Positions 1 to 20,425 of a stretch of 64,000 nt of DNA are shown here, piece by piece. The notes under the pieces were generated by a model that saw only the letters and a program-made list of their open reading frames with translations, was not told the origin of the DNA and did not search any database. Both the position numbers and the translations under genes were made by a program. Position 1 is the first letter of the stretch. Each line of letters starts with the position of its first letter. The DNA is from JAFAYN01 sp963733105 (GTDB lineage Bacteria > Gemmatimonadota > Gemmatimonadetes > Longimicrobiales > Longimicrobiaceae), in NCBI GenBank assembly GCA_963733105.1, contig CAVTCB010000018.1, forward strand, positions 806,001-870,000. Direction: 5' to 3'.

Positions 1-92
1 CGGCCAAGGGTCAGTACGTCCGCAGCGTGACGCTCTCCAGCACCATGGGACCCGGGGTGGCGGTCGACCCGAACCTCTACCGGCGGGGCTGA
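1..92 (+). CDS. rplA: Ribosomal protein L1, 3' end only
   Basis: The reading frame entering the window ends AKGQYVRSVTLSSTMGPGVA then VDPNLYRRG and a TGA at 90-92. The 'K-G-x-Y-x-x-S-x-x-x-S-S-T-M-G-P-G' ending is the usual C-terminus of large-subunit protein L1, the L1-stalk protein that also represses its own operon by binding mRNA. Only the last 29 residues are present. It lies three bases before rplJ, in the usual rplKAJL order. Identification rests on this short tail plus the neighbours. Confidence 0.85.
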   Translation, partial: AKGQYVRSVTLSSTMGPGVAVDPNLYRRG

Positions 93-95
93 TCC

Positions 96-630
96 ATGAA
101 GAAAGAGCTGAAGAGCAGCGTCGTCGAGGAGCTCAACCAGAAGCTCGACGGGGCCACCGCGTTCTACCTGACGGACTTCACCGGGCATGAACGTGAAGCA
201 GATCACCGCAGTTCCGCTCCCGGCTGCGCAAGCAGGGCGTGGAGTACGTGGTGGTCAAGAACACGCTGGCGCAGCGTGCCCTCGACCGGGCTCGAGCTCC
301 CGGACATCGCGGCCTACTTCGCCGGCCCCACCGGGCTGGTGATCGGACGGAACGACGCGGTCGCCGCGGCCAAGGTGCTCACCGACTTCGCCAAGGAGTT
401 CGGCGACCGGCCGGCGATCAAGGTCGGGCGTGGTGGACGGCAAGCCCTTCGACGCCGATCAGGTGAAGCAGCTGGCCGACATGCCGCCGCGGGAGGTCCT
501 GCTCGCGCAGCTCGCGGGCGGTCTCCAGGCGCCGATGGCCCGCCTCGCCGGCGGGATGAGCCAGCTGCTCGCGGGGTTCGCGCGGGCGGTGGACGCTCTC
601 CGCCAGCAGCGCGAGGGCACAGCTTCCTAA
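96..630 (+). CDS. rplJ: Ribosomal protein L10 (reading frame interrupted by four single-base insertions as sequenced)
   Basis: L10 forms the base of the L7/L12 stalk that recruits translation factors. The ATG at 96 opens an L10 N-terminus (MKKELKSSVVEELNQKL...FYLTDFTG), but the conserved sequence then moves through successive frames: MNVKQIT, FRSRLRKQGVEYVVVKNTLA, ELPDIAAYFAGPTGLVIG, then VVDGKPFDADQVKQLADMP to the stop at 630. Each move needs one extra base, in the four-base units at 183-186, 208-211, 290-293 and 426-429. Removing one base from each gives a continuous protein of about 176 residues, normal for L10. Only three bases separate it from rplA, so the long L10-binding leader known from other bacteria is absent here. 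L10 is essential, so either the sequence contains errors or the ribosome shifts at these sites. The family is certain; the state of the gene is not. Confidence 0.9.
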
Positions 631-712
631 CCCGGCGCGGCCGGGGCACGCCCCCGACTCGGTCGACGATACCTTGGTTCACTCAGTACGTACACACAGA
701 TAGGAGCCCAAA

Positions 713-1102
713 ATGGCGACCACGCTTTCCCGTGACGAGCTGCTCGACGCGATCGGCAACATGACCGTCCTGGAGCTGTCCGAGTTCGTGAAGGCGTTCG
801 AGGAGAAGTTCGGCGTGACCGCGGCCGCCCCCGTGGCGGTGGCCGCCGCGGGCGGCGGCGGTGCCGCGGCTGCGCCGGTTGTCGAGGAGAAGACCGAGTT
901 CGACGTCGTCCTCATGGGCGCCGGCGAGAAGAAGATCCAGGTCATCAAGGTGGTGCGCGAGCTCACCGGCCTGGGCCTCAAGGAGGCCAAGGACCTGGTG
1001 GACGGCGCTCCGAAGACCGTCAAGGAGGCCGCCACCAAGGACGAGGCCGAGGCCATGAAGGCCAAGCTGGAGGAGCAGGGCGCGGCCGTCGAGCTGAAGT
1101 AG
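713..1102 (+). CDS. rplL: Ribosomal protein L7/L12
   Basis: The 129-residue protein has the classic layout: an N-terminal dimerisation helix (about 1-35, LSRDELLDAIGNMTVLELSE), an Ala/Gly-rich flexible hinge (about 38-60) and the factor-binding C-terminal domain (KKIQVIKVVRELTGLGLKEA, KDLVDGAPKTVKE). It binds L10 as dimers and recruits EF-G and EF-Tu. A ribosome binding site (TAGGAG) lies about 8 bases before the ATG. The frame is intact, although the genes on both sides (rplJ, rpoB) are broken by extra bases. Length and motifs are typical. Confidence 0.97.
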   Translation: MATTLSRDELLDAIGNMTVLELSEFVKAFEEKFGVTAAAPVAVAAAGGGGAAAAPVVEEKTEFDVVLMGAGEKKIQVIKVVRELTGLGLKEAKDLVDGAPKTVKEAATKDEAEAMKAKLEEQGAAVELK

Positions 1103-1125
1103 GACTGGCTCCGGATCGGTCGGGA

Positions 1126-1159
1126 GGGCCTCCGGGGTGTGAAAGCGCCCCGGGGGCCC
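1126..1159 (+). promoter_or_regulatory. Strong hairpin between rplL and rpoB
   Basis: GGGCCTCCGGGG (1126-1137) pairs with CCCCGGGGGCCC (1148-1159) around a 10-base loop. It lies in the 257-base gap between rplL and rpoB, where other bacteria carry an attenuator or RNase III processing site that lowers rpoB output relative to L12. No U-run follows, so it is not a classical terminator. The role is inferred from position. The rest of the gap holds no gene or convincing promoter that I can see. Confidence 0.45.
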
Positions 1160-1359
1160 TTCGGTCGGTCCCGGAGGGGTCGCCGGTCTGGTAGCGGGCG
1201 GATCGCCCGCGGCCGCGGCCCGGCTCAGTCCTCACGCTGGACGGCTCATGACGCGCAGGCCGCTACAACTGGATGGACGATACGTCACCCCGCCGAGGCG
1301 ATCGGTCGGGGGTGGTCGCGCTTGCTTTCTTTTCCACGCTCGCTGAGAGGGAGACCCAC

Positions 1360-6690
<5,331 letters not shown>

Positions 6691-6693
6691 CGG

Positions 6694-6765
6694 CAGGGGA
6701 CAGGGAAGAGGGGACAGGGGACAGCAAGAAACAGCAGTTGGCAGGCTGTCCCCTGTAACCTGTCA
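6694..6765. repeat. GGGGACAG-type inverted/direct repeat, copy 1
   Basis: The rpoB-rpoC gap holds three direct copies of a GGGACAG-like unit (from 6694 to 6724) facing an inverted CTGTCCCCTGT (6746-6756), so the RNA could fold. A related copy lies at 28435-28500 after rpsK. Such purine-rich 'ggggacaggg' elements occur between genes in many high-GC genomes; their function is unknown to me. Confidence 0.6.
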
Positions 6766-6835
6766 CGTCCTCCGATATAGATCGTCGGGCGCACCGTCGG
6801 CGGCCCGGCACACGATACAGCTAATAGGGGACCCA

Positions 6836-11041
<4,206 letters not shown>

Positions 11042-11066
11042 GCCTCCTCCGACAGGGGGAAACCGA

Positions 11067-11094
11067 GCGGCCTCGGGCGAAAGCCCGGGGCCGC
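11067..11094 (+). other. 12-bp hairpin with GAAA tetraloop after rpoC
   Basis: GCGGCCTCGGGC (11067-11078) pairs with GCCCGGGGCCGC (11083-11094) around GAAA, a stable GNRA loop. It lies 26 bases after the rpoC stop and is immediately followed by a TTGACA promoter element, so no U-tract follows. It may end or protect the rpoC transcript; this is inference from position. Confidence 0.5.
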
Positions 11095-11123
11095 TTGACA
11101 TTCGGGCGTTCTGCCCTTACGTT
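11095..11123 (+). promoter_or_regulatory. Sigma-70-type promoter for the str operon
   Basis: TTGACA (11095-11100), a 17-base spacer, then TACGTT (11118-11123). The -35 box is a perfect consensus; the -10 box matches at three of six positions. Transcription would start near 11130, about 90 bases before rpsL, so rpsL-rpsG-fusA-tuf can be expressed separately from rpoBC. Confidence 0.55.
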
Positions 11124-11160
11124 TCTCGGTCTGTCGCCTAACTTTTGTGGGCGGCGGCGG

Positions 11161-11190
11161 AGACGAGGGCGGTCTTCGCCCGTCTTTTTT
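11161..11190 (+). terminator. Terminator-like hairpin in the rpsL leader (possible attenuator)
   Basis: AGAC and GGGCG pair with CGCCC and GTCT with a two-base bulge (11161-11185), followed by six Ts (11185-11190). It has the form of an intrinsic terminator but lies downstream of the promoter at 11095 and upstream of rpsL at 11218. It would therefore either stop rpoC read-through or attenuate the str-operon transcript. Confidence 0.5.
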
Positions 11191-11217
11191 CGTCTATCCA
11201 AGGCTCCTGAACCCAGT

Positions 11218-11643
11218 ATGCCGACGATCAACCAGCTGGTCCGCAAGGGACGCGAGACGCTCGTGAAGAAGAGCAAGTCGCCCGCGATGCGGAACAATCC
11301 GCAGAAGCGCGGCGTCTGCACGCGCGTTTACACCACCACCCCGAAGAAGCCGAACTCGGCCCTCCGGAAGGTAGCCCGCGTCCGGCTGACCAACGGGTTC
11401 GAGGTCACCGCCTACATCCCGGGGGAGGGTCACAACCTCCAGGAGCACTCGATCGTCCTGATCCGCGGCGGCCGCGTGAAGGACCTCCCGGGCGTGCGCT
11501 ACCACATCATCCGTGGTACGCTCGACGCCTCGGGGGTCAACGACCGCCGCCAGAGCCGTTCCAAGTACGGAGCCAAGCGTCCCAAGCCCGGGCAGCCCGC
11601 CGGCAAGGGTGCCAAGGGCGCTCCGGCCAAGGGGAGGAAGTAA
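11218..11643 (+). CDS. rpsL: Ribosomal protein S12
   Basis: The 141-residue S12, part of the decoding centre, starts at the ATG at 11218 (MPTINQLVRKG). The loop TTPKKPNSALRKVARVRL carries the streptomycin-site lysine, in its sensitive form, and RGGRVKDLPGVRYHIIRG carries the second resistance region. The C-terminus is extended by about 15 Lys/Gly/Ala/Pro residues (PGQPAGKGAKGAPAKGRK). The open frame continues upstream into rpoC territory but has no coding support there. It is the first gene of the str operon, three bases before rpsG. Confidence 0.97.
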   Translation: MPTINQLVRKGRETLVKKSKSPAMRNNPQKRGVCTRVYTTTPKKPNSALRKVARVRLTNGFEVTAYIPGEGHNLQEHSIVLIRGGRVKDLPGVRYHIIRGTLDASGVNDRRQSRSKYGAKRPKPGQPAGKGAKGAPAKGRK

Positions 11644-11646
11644 GCC

Positions 11647-12117
11647 ATGAGTCGCCGCAACCGCGCCGTCAAGCGCCCGACCATCCCGGATCCGGTCTAC
11701 GGCTCCGAGTCGGTCACCAAGTTCGTGAACTGCCTGATGTACGACGGGAAGAAGTCGCTGGCCGAGGGGATCTTCTACGACGCCATGCGCATCATGGAGG
11801 AGCGCACCGGGCAGCCGGCGGAGACCGTCTTCAAGGCCGCGCTGAACAACGCCAAGCCGGTCCTCGAGGTGAAGTCCCGCCGCGTCGGCGGCGCCACCTA
11901 CCAGGTCCCGGTGGAGGTCCGTCCGGAGCGCCGCACCGCGCTCGCCATGCGCTGGCTGGTGGGCTACGCCCGCGCCCGCGGCGAGAAGACCATGGCCGAC
12001 CGCCTGGCCGCCGAGCTGCTGGCCGCGAGCCGGAACGAGGGTGCGACCATCAAGAAGAAGGACGACACGCACCGCATGGCGGACGCCAACAAGGCCTTCG
12101 CGCACTACCGCTGGTAG
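11647..12117 (+). CDS. rpsG: Ribosomal protein S7
   Basis: The 156-residue S7 (MSRRNRAVKRPTIPDPVYGS) nucleates assembly of the 30S head by binding 16S rRNA and contacts E-site tRNA. Typical stretches are VNCLMYDGKKSLAEGI, VGGATYQVPVEVRPERR and the C-terminal MADANKAFAHYRW. It starts three bases after rpsL. In other bacteria S7 represses the str operon through the rpsL-rpsG junction. Here that junction is too short for a structured site, and the strong hairpin lies after rpsG instead. Confidence 0.97.
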   Translation: MSRRNRAVKRPTIPDPVYGSESVTKFVNCLMYDGKKSLAEGIFYDAMRIMEERTGQPAETVFKAALNNAKPVLEVKSRRVGGATYQVPVEVRPERRTALAMRWLVGYARARGEKTMADRLAAELLAASRNEGATIKKKDDTHRMADANKAFAHYRW

Positions 12118-12143
12118 GCTGACAACCGAAAAGGCCGCGGGGT

Positions 12144-12180
12144 GCAGGCCGCCCGGGGAGACCCTCCCCGTGCGGCCTGC
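12144..12180 (+). promoter_or_regulatory. Two-tier GC hairpin between rpsG and fusA
   Basis: GCAGGCCGC (12144-12152) pairs with GCGGCCTGC (12172-12180), and inside it CGGGGAG (12154-12160) pairs with CTCCCCG (12164-12170). No U-run follows. Lying between two str-operon genes, it could be a translational control or RNA-processing element. No ligand or protein site can be recognised. Confidence 0.45.
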
Positions 12181-12207
12181 ATCTCTGCACTACTGGATAC
12201 AGGGATC

Positions 12208-14306
<2,099 letters not shown>

Positions 14307-14328
14307 GGCGGTTCGCGAGGGACGGACG

Positions 14329-14360
14329 GGCGGCAGGCGCTCCCAGGAGCGCCTGCCGCC
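14329..14360 (+). other. 15-bp perfect hairpin between fusA and tuf
   Basis: GGCGGCAGGCGCTCC (14329-14343) pairs perfectly with GGAGCGCCTGCCGCC (14346-14360) around two unpaired bases. No U-tract follows, and the tuf start lies 68 bases on. It could protect or process the mRNA, or slow polymerase before tuf. Confidence 0.45.
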
Positions 14361-14427
14361 TCCGCCCGTCCCGGGGAATCAATCCAGCCGATCTTTTCAC
14401 ACAATCCCGGAAAGGGGATCCAAACCA

Positions 14428-15621
<1,194 letters not shown>

Positions 15622-15633
15622 GGCCGGTTGACG

Positions 15634-15661
15634 CGGCCGGCGCGCGGATGCGCGCCGGCCG
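15634..15661 (+). other. 12-bp GC hairpin after tuf
   Basis: CGGCCGGCGCGC (15634-15645) pairs with GCGCGCCGGCCG (15650-15661) around GGAT. It marks the boundary between the str and S10 operons but lacks a U-tract, so termination here would not be of the classical intrinsic kind. Confidence 0.5.
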
Positions 15662-15709
15662 TTCGTCGAGGCTTTCCGCAGAAACACGTCAACCGAGCTG
15701 AAGGAATAC

Positions 15710-16018
15710 ATGGCTGGCAAGATCCGTATCCGGCTCAAGGCCTTCGATCACGCCGTGATCGACCAGACCACGGCCGACATCGTCCGCACGGCGGAGAAGA
15801 CCGGCGCCCGCGTCAGCGGCCCGATCCCCCTCCCGACGCGGGTGCAGCGGTGGACCGTCCTCCGCTCCCCGCACGTCGACAAGAAGAGCCGTGAGCAGTT
15901 CGAGCTGAAGACGCACAAGCGGGTGATCGACATCCTGGACTCCCGCCCCCAGACCGTCGAAGCGCTGACCAAGCTGGATCTCCCGGCTGGCGTCGACGTC
16001 GAGATCAAGGTGGACTGA
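15710..16018 (+). CDS. rpsJ: Ribosomal protein S10
   Basis: The 102-residue S10 (MAGKIRIRLKAFDHAVIDQT) has the usual PLPTRVQRWTVLRSPHVDKKSREQFE core and the ETL-like C-terminus. S10 is a 30S head protein and, as NusE, a partner of NusB in antitermination. It opens the S10 operon, 13 bases before rplC. Confidence 0.97.
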   Translation: MAGKIRIRLKAFDHAVIDQTTADIVRTAEKTGARVSGPIPLPTRVQRWTVLRSPHVDKKSREQFELKTHKRVIDILDSRPQTVEALTKLDLPAGVDVEIKVD

Positions 16019-16031
16019 GGAGGAACGAGAG

Positions 16032-16655
16032 ATGTCAGGAATCATCGGAAAGAAGCTGGGGATGACCCAGCTGTTCGACGAAGCCGGCGCCGTGGTGCCG
16101 GTGACCGTCATCCAGGCCGGGCCCTGCCCGGTGGTGCAGGTGCGGAGCCAGGAGCGGGACGGCTACCAGGCGGTCCAGCTCGGCTACGGGGCCCGCAAGG
16201 CCACCCGCGCCAGCAAGGCGGAGATGGGGCACGCGCTCAAGGCCGGCCTCGAGGCCGCCCCCGAGGTGCTCCGCGAGTTCCGCTTCTCCACGGACCAGAC
16301 CGTCTCGCCCGGCGAGCGGGTGACCGTGGAGCAGTTCGAGGTCGGTGGCAAGGTCAAGGTGACCGGGACCACCAAGGGCCGCGGCTTCCAGGGCGTGATG
16401 AAGCGTCACGGCTTCGGCGGCGGGCGCGCCTCGCACGGCGCGACCCGGATCCACCGCGCTCCCGGCTCCATCGGGGCGGGCACGAACCCGTCGCGCGTGA
16501 TCAAGGGGAAGCGGATGCCCGGCCAGATGGGGAACGAGCAGCAGACCGTGCGCAACCTGCGCGTCGCGAAGGTGGACGCCCAGCGCAACCTGCTGTACGT
16601 GCGCGGCGCGGTGCCGGGCCCCGTGGACGGGTACGTTTTCATCACGAAGCAATAG
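16032..16655 (+). CDS. rplC: Ribosomal protein L3
   Basis: The 207-residue L3 begins MSGIIGKKLGMTQLFDEAG and carries the long loop KGRGFQGVMKRHGFGGGRASHG and SHGATRIHRAPGSIG that reaches the peptidyl-transferase centre, including the glutamine (GFQG) that is methylated in E. coli. The AGGAGG ribosome binding site precedes the ATG. It is the second gene of the S10 operon. Confidence 0.97.
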   Translation: MSGIIGKKLGMTQLFDEAGAVVPVTVIQAGPCPVVQVRSQERDGYQAVQLGYGARKATRASKAEMGHALKAGLEAAPEVLREFRFSTDQTVSPGERVTVEQFEVGGKVKVTGTTKGRGFQGVMKRHGFGGGRASHGATRIHRAPGSIGAGTNPSRVIKGKRMPGQMGNEQQTVRNLRVAKVDAQRNLLYVRGAVPGPVDGYVFITKQ

Positions 16656-16665
16656 GGGTTCACCG

Positions 16666-17314
16666 ATGCTCAGCGCACGCTACTTCAACGCGGCCGGCGA
16701 GCCTGGCGACGCCGTTCAGCTCCCCGAGGAGCTGTTCGACGGCGTGGTCAACGAGGCCGTGCTGCACCAGGTGATCAAGGCGTACCTGGCCAACCAGCGC
16801 CAGGGGACCGCCGCCACCAAGACCCGCGCGGATGGTCTCCGGCGGGAACAGCAAGGTCTGGCGCCAGAAGGGGACCGGCCGCGCCCGCCAGGGCTCGACC
16901 CGCGCTCCGCACTGGCGGGGCGGCGGGATCGTCTTCGGTCCCACCCCGCGCTCGTACCACCAGGACGTCCCCCGCAAGGTCAAGGCGCTCGCCCGCAAGT
17001 CCGCCTTCAACTCGCAGGCGCAGGCCGGGCGGATCGCCGTGGTCGAGGGCTTCCGGCTCGACGGCCCCAAGACCCGCCAGGTGGCGGAGCTCCTGGGGAA
17101 GGTCGCGGCCGGCGCGAAGAAGGTGCTGGTCCTCACCGACGGGGTGAACCAGACGCTGTACCTCTCGTCGCGCAACCTGCCGAACGTCCGGGTGCTCCCC
17201 TTCCGGGAGGCCTCGGCGTACGACGTCATGAACTCCGGCGAGCTGGTGATCGAGGCCGCCGCCCTGGACTCCGTCCGCTCCGGCGCCTCTTCGGAGGAGG
17301 TGGTGAATGCGTAG
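16666..17314 (+). CDS. rplD: Ribosomal protein L4 (one single-base insertion as sequenced)
   Basis: L4 lines the peptide exit tunnel and in many bacteria represses the S10 operon. The N-terminus (MLSARYFNAAGEPGDAVQLP) reads in one frame to KTR. The conserved VSGGNSKVWRQKGTGRAR continues one base out of phase, so the four-base unit near 16828-16831 carries one extra base. The repaired protein has about 215 residues, the normal size, ending at 17314. The last codons overlap rplW. This is the most downstream of the 19 extra-base sites in the window. Confidence 0.93.
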
Positions 17315-17597
17315 TATCCACGACGTCATCGTGCGTCCGCTGCTGACCGAGAAGTCCACGGACCAGCTGGACAAGCACAACGCCTACACCTTCGTGGTGG
17401 CGAACGACGCCAACAAGATCGAGATCGCCCACGCGGTCGAGAAGCAGTTCGGCGTGAAGGTGCAGACCGTCCGCACCATGCGTTACGCCGGCAAGGACCG
17501 CCGGGTCGGCAAGTTCGTCGGCCGGCGCGCCTCCTGGAAGAAGGCGGTCGTGACGCTGCAGGACGGGGACACGATCGAGATCTTCGAAGGAGTCTGA
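17307..17597 (+). CDS. rplW: Ribosomal protein L23
   Basis: The 96-residue L23 (MRSIHDVIVRPLLTEKSTDQ) surrounds the tunnel exit and is the docking site for trigger factor and SRP. The conserved YTFVVANDANKIEIAHAVEK stretch and MRYAGKDRRVGKF are present. It overlaps the end of rplD by 8 bases, indicating translational coupling, and ends two bases before rplB. Confidence 0.97.
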   Translation: MRSIHDVIVRPLLTEKSTDQLDKHNAYTFVVANDANKIEIAHAVEKQFGVKVQTVRTMRYAGKDRRVGKFVGRRASWKKAVVTLQDGDTIEIFEGV

Positions 17598-17599
17598 CC

Positions 17600-18442
17600 A
17601 TGCCGACCAAGCAATTCAAGCCGGTGACCGCGGGGACTCGCTTCCGCCAGATCAGCGACTTCGCGGAGATCACGCACGACGGCCGGCCCGAGAAGGCGCT
17701 GACCGAGGCGATCTCCAAGAGCGGCGGCCGCAACCACCACGGGCACATCACCACGCGCCGTCGCGGCGGGGGGCACAAGCAGCTCTACCGGATCATCGAC
17801 TTCAAGCGCAACAAGCACGGCGTGCGCGCCCGCGTCGAGCGGATCGAGTACGACCCGAACCGCACCGCGAACATCGCCCTGGTGGTGTACGAGGACGGGG
17901 AGCGCCGCTACATCCTGCACCCGCGCGGCCTCAAGGTGGGCGACAGCATCGAGTCGGGTCCGGGCTCGGACATCCGCATCGGCAACACCGTCCCGCTCGC
18001 CGAGGTCCCGCTGGGCACCACGGTGCACAACGTGGAGCTCCGTCCGGGGAAGGGCGCGCAGATGGCCCGCTCCGCCGGCTCCGGCGTGCAGGTCGTCGCC
18101 AAGGAGGGGGAGCTCGTCACCCTCCGCATGCCCTCCACCGAGGTCCGGCAGGTGCGCCGCGAGTGCATGGCCACCATCGGCCAGGTGGGGAACGTCGACC
18201 ACGAGAAGCAGTCCATCGGCAAGGCGGGCGCGAACCGCTGGCGCGGCAAGCGGCCCAAGGTCCGCGGCGTCGCGATGAACCCGGTGGACCACCCGATGGG
18301 CGGCGGCGAGGGCAAGACTTCGGGCGGCCGTCCGCCGGTCTCCCCCTGGGGGAAGCAGGAGGGCGTCAAGACCCGCAAGAACAAGAAGGCCAGCAACAAG
18401 TTCATCGTCCGTGGCCGCAAGCGCGGCCGGGCGACCAAGTAG
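17600..18442 (+). CDS. rplB: Ribosomal protein L2
   Basis: The 280-residue L2 is needed for peptidyl-transferase activity and subunit joining. Typical segments are GGRNHHGHITTRRRGGGHK, YRIIDFKRNK, RVERIEYDPNRTANIALV and the C-terminal VAMNPVDHPMGGGEGKTSGG with the essential histidine. A 195-base gap to rpsS follows, larger than other gaps in the S10 operon. Confidence 0.98.
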   Translation: MPTKQFKPVTAGTRFRQISDFAEITHDGRPEKALTEAISKSGGRNHHGHITTRRRGGGHKQLYRIIDFKRNKHGVRARVERIEYDPNRTANIALVVYEDGERRYILHPRGLKVGDSIESGPGSDIRIGNTVPLAEVPLGTTVHNVELRPGKGAQMARSAGSGVQVVAKEGELVTLRMPSTEVRQVRRECMATIGQVGNVDHEKQSIGKAGANRWRGKRPKVRGVAMNPVDHPMGGGEGKTSGGRPPVSPWGKQEGVKTRKNKKASNKFIVRGRKRGRATK

Positions 18443-18472
18443 GCCGGTACTCCGGCTCTCTTGGACCGGCAG

Positions 18473-18502
18473 TCCGTCCACTCCCTCGCGGGGGTGGACG
18501 GA
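18473..18502 (+). promoter_or_regulatory. 13-bp hairpin between rplB and rpsS
   Basis: TCCGTCCACTCCC (18473-18485) pairs with GGGGGTGGACGGA (18490-18502) around TCGC, with a loosely T-rich stretch (TTTGTTGATAGTTTTTAAG) about 10 bases later. It may act as a weak attenuator inside the S10 operon. The A/T-rich bases before 18530 could hold a promoter, but I find no well-spaced pair of boxes. Confidence 0.4.
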
Positions 18503-18637
18503 TCGCTGGTTTGTTGATAGTTTTTAAGGCTATGCCGCGAAACCCCTCGCGGCGTGTCGCGTCCACCACTGGACACCAAGTGGACCTTGCCCCCGGCGCG
18601 GTGCCGGGAGCGGAGCTAAGAGCGAGAGACTCAAGCA

Positions 18638-18925
18638 ATGCCGAGAAGCCTGAAAAAGGGGCCTTTCGTAGAAGAAAGCCTCCTCAAGAAGATCCGGCAG
18701 ATGAACGAGCGGGGTGAGAAGCGCGTGGTCAAGACCTGGTCGCGCTCCTCCACCGTCACGCCCGACTTCATCGGCCACACCCTCGCGGTGCACAACGGGA
18801 ACAAGTTCATCCCCGTGTACCTGACGGAGAACATGGTCGGGCACAAGCTCGGCGAGTTCGCGCCTACCCGCATGTTCCGCGGGCACGGCGGCAAGCTCGC
18901 CGACAAGCGCGCCAAGGCGCGGTAA
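18638..18925 (+). CDS. rpsS: Ribosomal protein S19
   Basis: The 95-residue S19 (MPRSLKKGPFVEESLLKKI) pairs with S13 in the 30S head. WSRSSTVTPDFIGHTLAVHN and KLGEFAPTRMFRGHGG are the family hallmarks. It is the first gene after the 195-base gap following rplB and continues directly into rplV. Confidence 0.97.
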   Translation: MPRSLKKGPFVEESLLKKIRQMNERGEKRVVKTWSRSSTVTPDFIGHTLAVHNGNKFIPVYLTENMVGHKLGEFAPTRMFRGHGGKLADKRAKAR

Positions 18926-18950
18926 CACGAGCGAAGAGGAGAAACATACA

Positions 18951-19301
18951 ATGCAAGCTCGTGCTATGGCCCGGAACGTCGGGATGTCGCCCCGCAAGAT
19001 GCGGATGGTCATGGACCTGATCCGCGGGCGGGGCGTGAACGAGGCCTACTCGATCCTGAAGTTCTCCAAGAAGGCCGCCACCAACCCGATCGAGAAGACG
19101 CTCCGCTCCGCGGTCGCCAACGCGCAGCAGAAGGCCGACCAGGAGGGGACCTTCCTCGACACCGACGAGCTGGTGGTCCGGGAGGCCTACGTCAACGAGG
19201 GTCCGACGATGAAGCGGTTCTCCCCGCGTGCAATGGGACGCGCGACGCCGATCATGAAGCGGACCAGCCACGTCACCATCATCGTCGACCGGAAGGAGTA
19301 G
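18951..19301 (+). CDS. rplV: Ribosomal protein L22
   Basis: The 116-residue L22 contributes the beta-hairpin that lines the exit tunnel, a macrolide-resistance site in other species; that hairpin is FSPRAMGRATPIMKRTSHVT, near residues 85-105. The N-terminal region RNVGMSPRKMRMVMDLIRG is typical. A GAGGAG site precedes the start at 18951. Confidence 0.96.
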   Translation: MQARAMARNVGMSPRKMRMVMDLIRGRGVNEAYSILKFSKKAATNPIEKTLRSAVANAQQKADQEGTFLDTDELVVREAYVNEGPTMKRFSPRAMGRATPIMKRTSHVTIIVDRKE

Positions 19302-19304
19302 CCC

Positions 19305-19964
19305 GTGGGACAGAAGACCCATCCGAGAGGGTTCCGGCTCGGGATCGTCGCCCCCTGGAAGTCGCGCTGGTACGCCGAGCGTAACTTCCCGCAGCTCCTC
19401 CAGGAGGACGAGACGATCCGGAAGTACCTGAACCAGCGCCTGGGGCACGCCTCGATCTCCGAGATCGAGATCGAGCGGAAGCCCGGCAAGGTCATCGTCA
19501 CCGTCCACACCGCCCGTCCGGGCGTGGTGATCGGGAAGGGCGGCTCCGAGGTCGACAAGCTCCGTGACGAGATCGGCCGGCTCAGCAAGGGCGAGGTCGC
19601 GATCAACGTGGAGGAGGTGAAGCGCCCCGAGGTGGACGCCCAGCTCATCGGCGACAGCATCGCGCACCAGCTCATGCAGCGCGTCTCGTTCCGCCGCGCC
19701 ATGAAGCGCGCCGTGCAGAACGCGATGCGGGCCGGCGCCGAGGGGATCAAGATCCACGTCAGCGGCCGGCTCAACGGTGCCGAGATCGCACGCGCCGAGG
19801 GGTACAAGGAGGGGCGCATCCCCCTCCAGACCCTCCGCGCGGACATCGACTACGCGCAGTCCACTGCGCGGACCACGTACGGCACGATCGGCGTGAAGGT
19901 GTGGGTGTTCAAGGGCGAGGTGGTGGAGAACCGCCGCGGCCGCACCTACTCCAGCGACGCGTGA
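19305..19964 (+). CDS. rpsC: Ribosomal protein S3
   Basis: The 219-residue S3 starts at GTG 19305 (MGQKTHPRGFRLGIVAPWKS), three bases after rplV. It carries the KH domain (VVIGKGGSEVDKLRDEI) and the C-terminal LNGAEIARAEGYKEGRIPLQ. S3 forms part of the mRNA entry channel and helicase site with S4 and S5. Confidence 0.97.
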   Translation: MGQKTHPRGFRLGIVAPWKSRWYAERNFPQLLQEDETIRKYLNQRLGHASISEIEIERKPGKVIVTVHTARPGVVIGKGGSEVDKLRDEIGRLSKGEVAINVEEVKRPEVDAQLIGDSIAHQLMQRVSFRRAMKRAVQNAMRAGAEGIKIHVSGRLNGAEIARAEGYKEGRIPLQTLRADIDYAQSTARTTYGTIGVKVWVFKGEVVENRRGRTYSSDA

Positions 19965-19978
19965 GGAGGACATAAATC

Positions 19979-20425
19979 ATGCTTGCTCCCAAGCGAGTAA
20001 AGTACCGGAAGCAGATGAAGGGCCGCATGCGGGGGAAGGCGACCCGCGGCAACTACGTGGCCTTCGGCGACTTCGGTCTCCAGGCCCTGGAGTGCGGCTG
20101 GGTCAGCAACCGCAGCATCGAGGCGGCCCGTATCGCCATGACCCGCCACATCAAGCGTGGCGGCAAGGTCTGGATCCGGATCTTCCCCGACAAGTCCCTG
20201 ACCAAGAAGCCCCTCGAGGTGCGCATGGGCAAGGGCAAGGGCAACCCCGAGATGTGGGTGGCCGTCGTGAAGCCGGGCCGGATCATGTTCGAGCTGGAGC
20301 ACGCCAACGCCGAGATGGCGCGGCGCGCGCTCGAGCTGGCCGCGGCCAAGCTCCCCGTGAAGTGCAAGATCGTCGAGCGGCACAAGGCCGAGGCCGCCGC
20401 TCCTGCCGAGGGAGGTGAGGCGTGA
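19979..20425 (+). CDS. rplP: Ribosomal protein L16
   Basis: The 148-residue L16 (MLAPKRVKYRKQMKGRMRGK) organises the A-site region of the 50S subunit. VAFGDFGLQALECGWVSNRSIEAAR and GKGKGNPEMWVAVVKPGRIMFE are typical. The Ala/Glu-rich tail (KAEAAAPAEGGEA) is a local extension. Its last bases overlap the GTG start of rpmC. Confidence 0.97.
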   Translation: MLAPKRVKYRKQMKGRMRGKATRGNYVAFGDFGLQALECGWVSNRSIEAARIAMTRHIKRGGKVWIRIFPDKSLTKKPLEVRMGKGKGNPEMWVAVVKPGRIMFELEHANAEMARRALELAAAKLPVKCKIVERHKAEAAAPAEGGEA

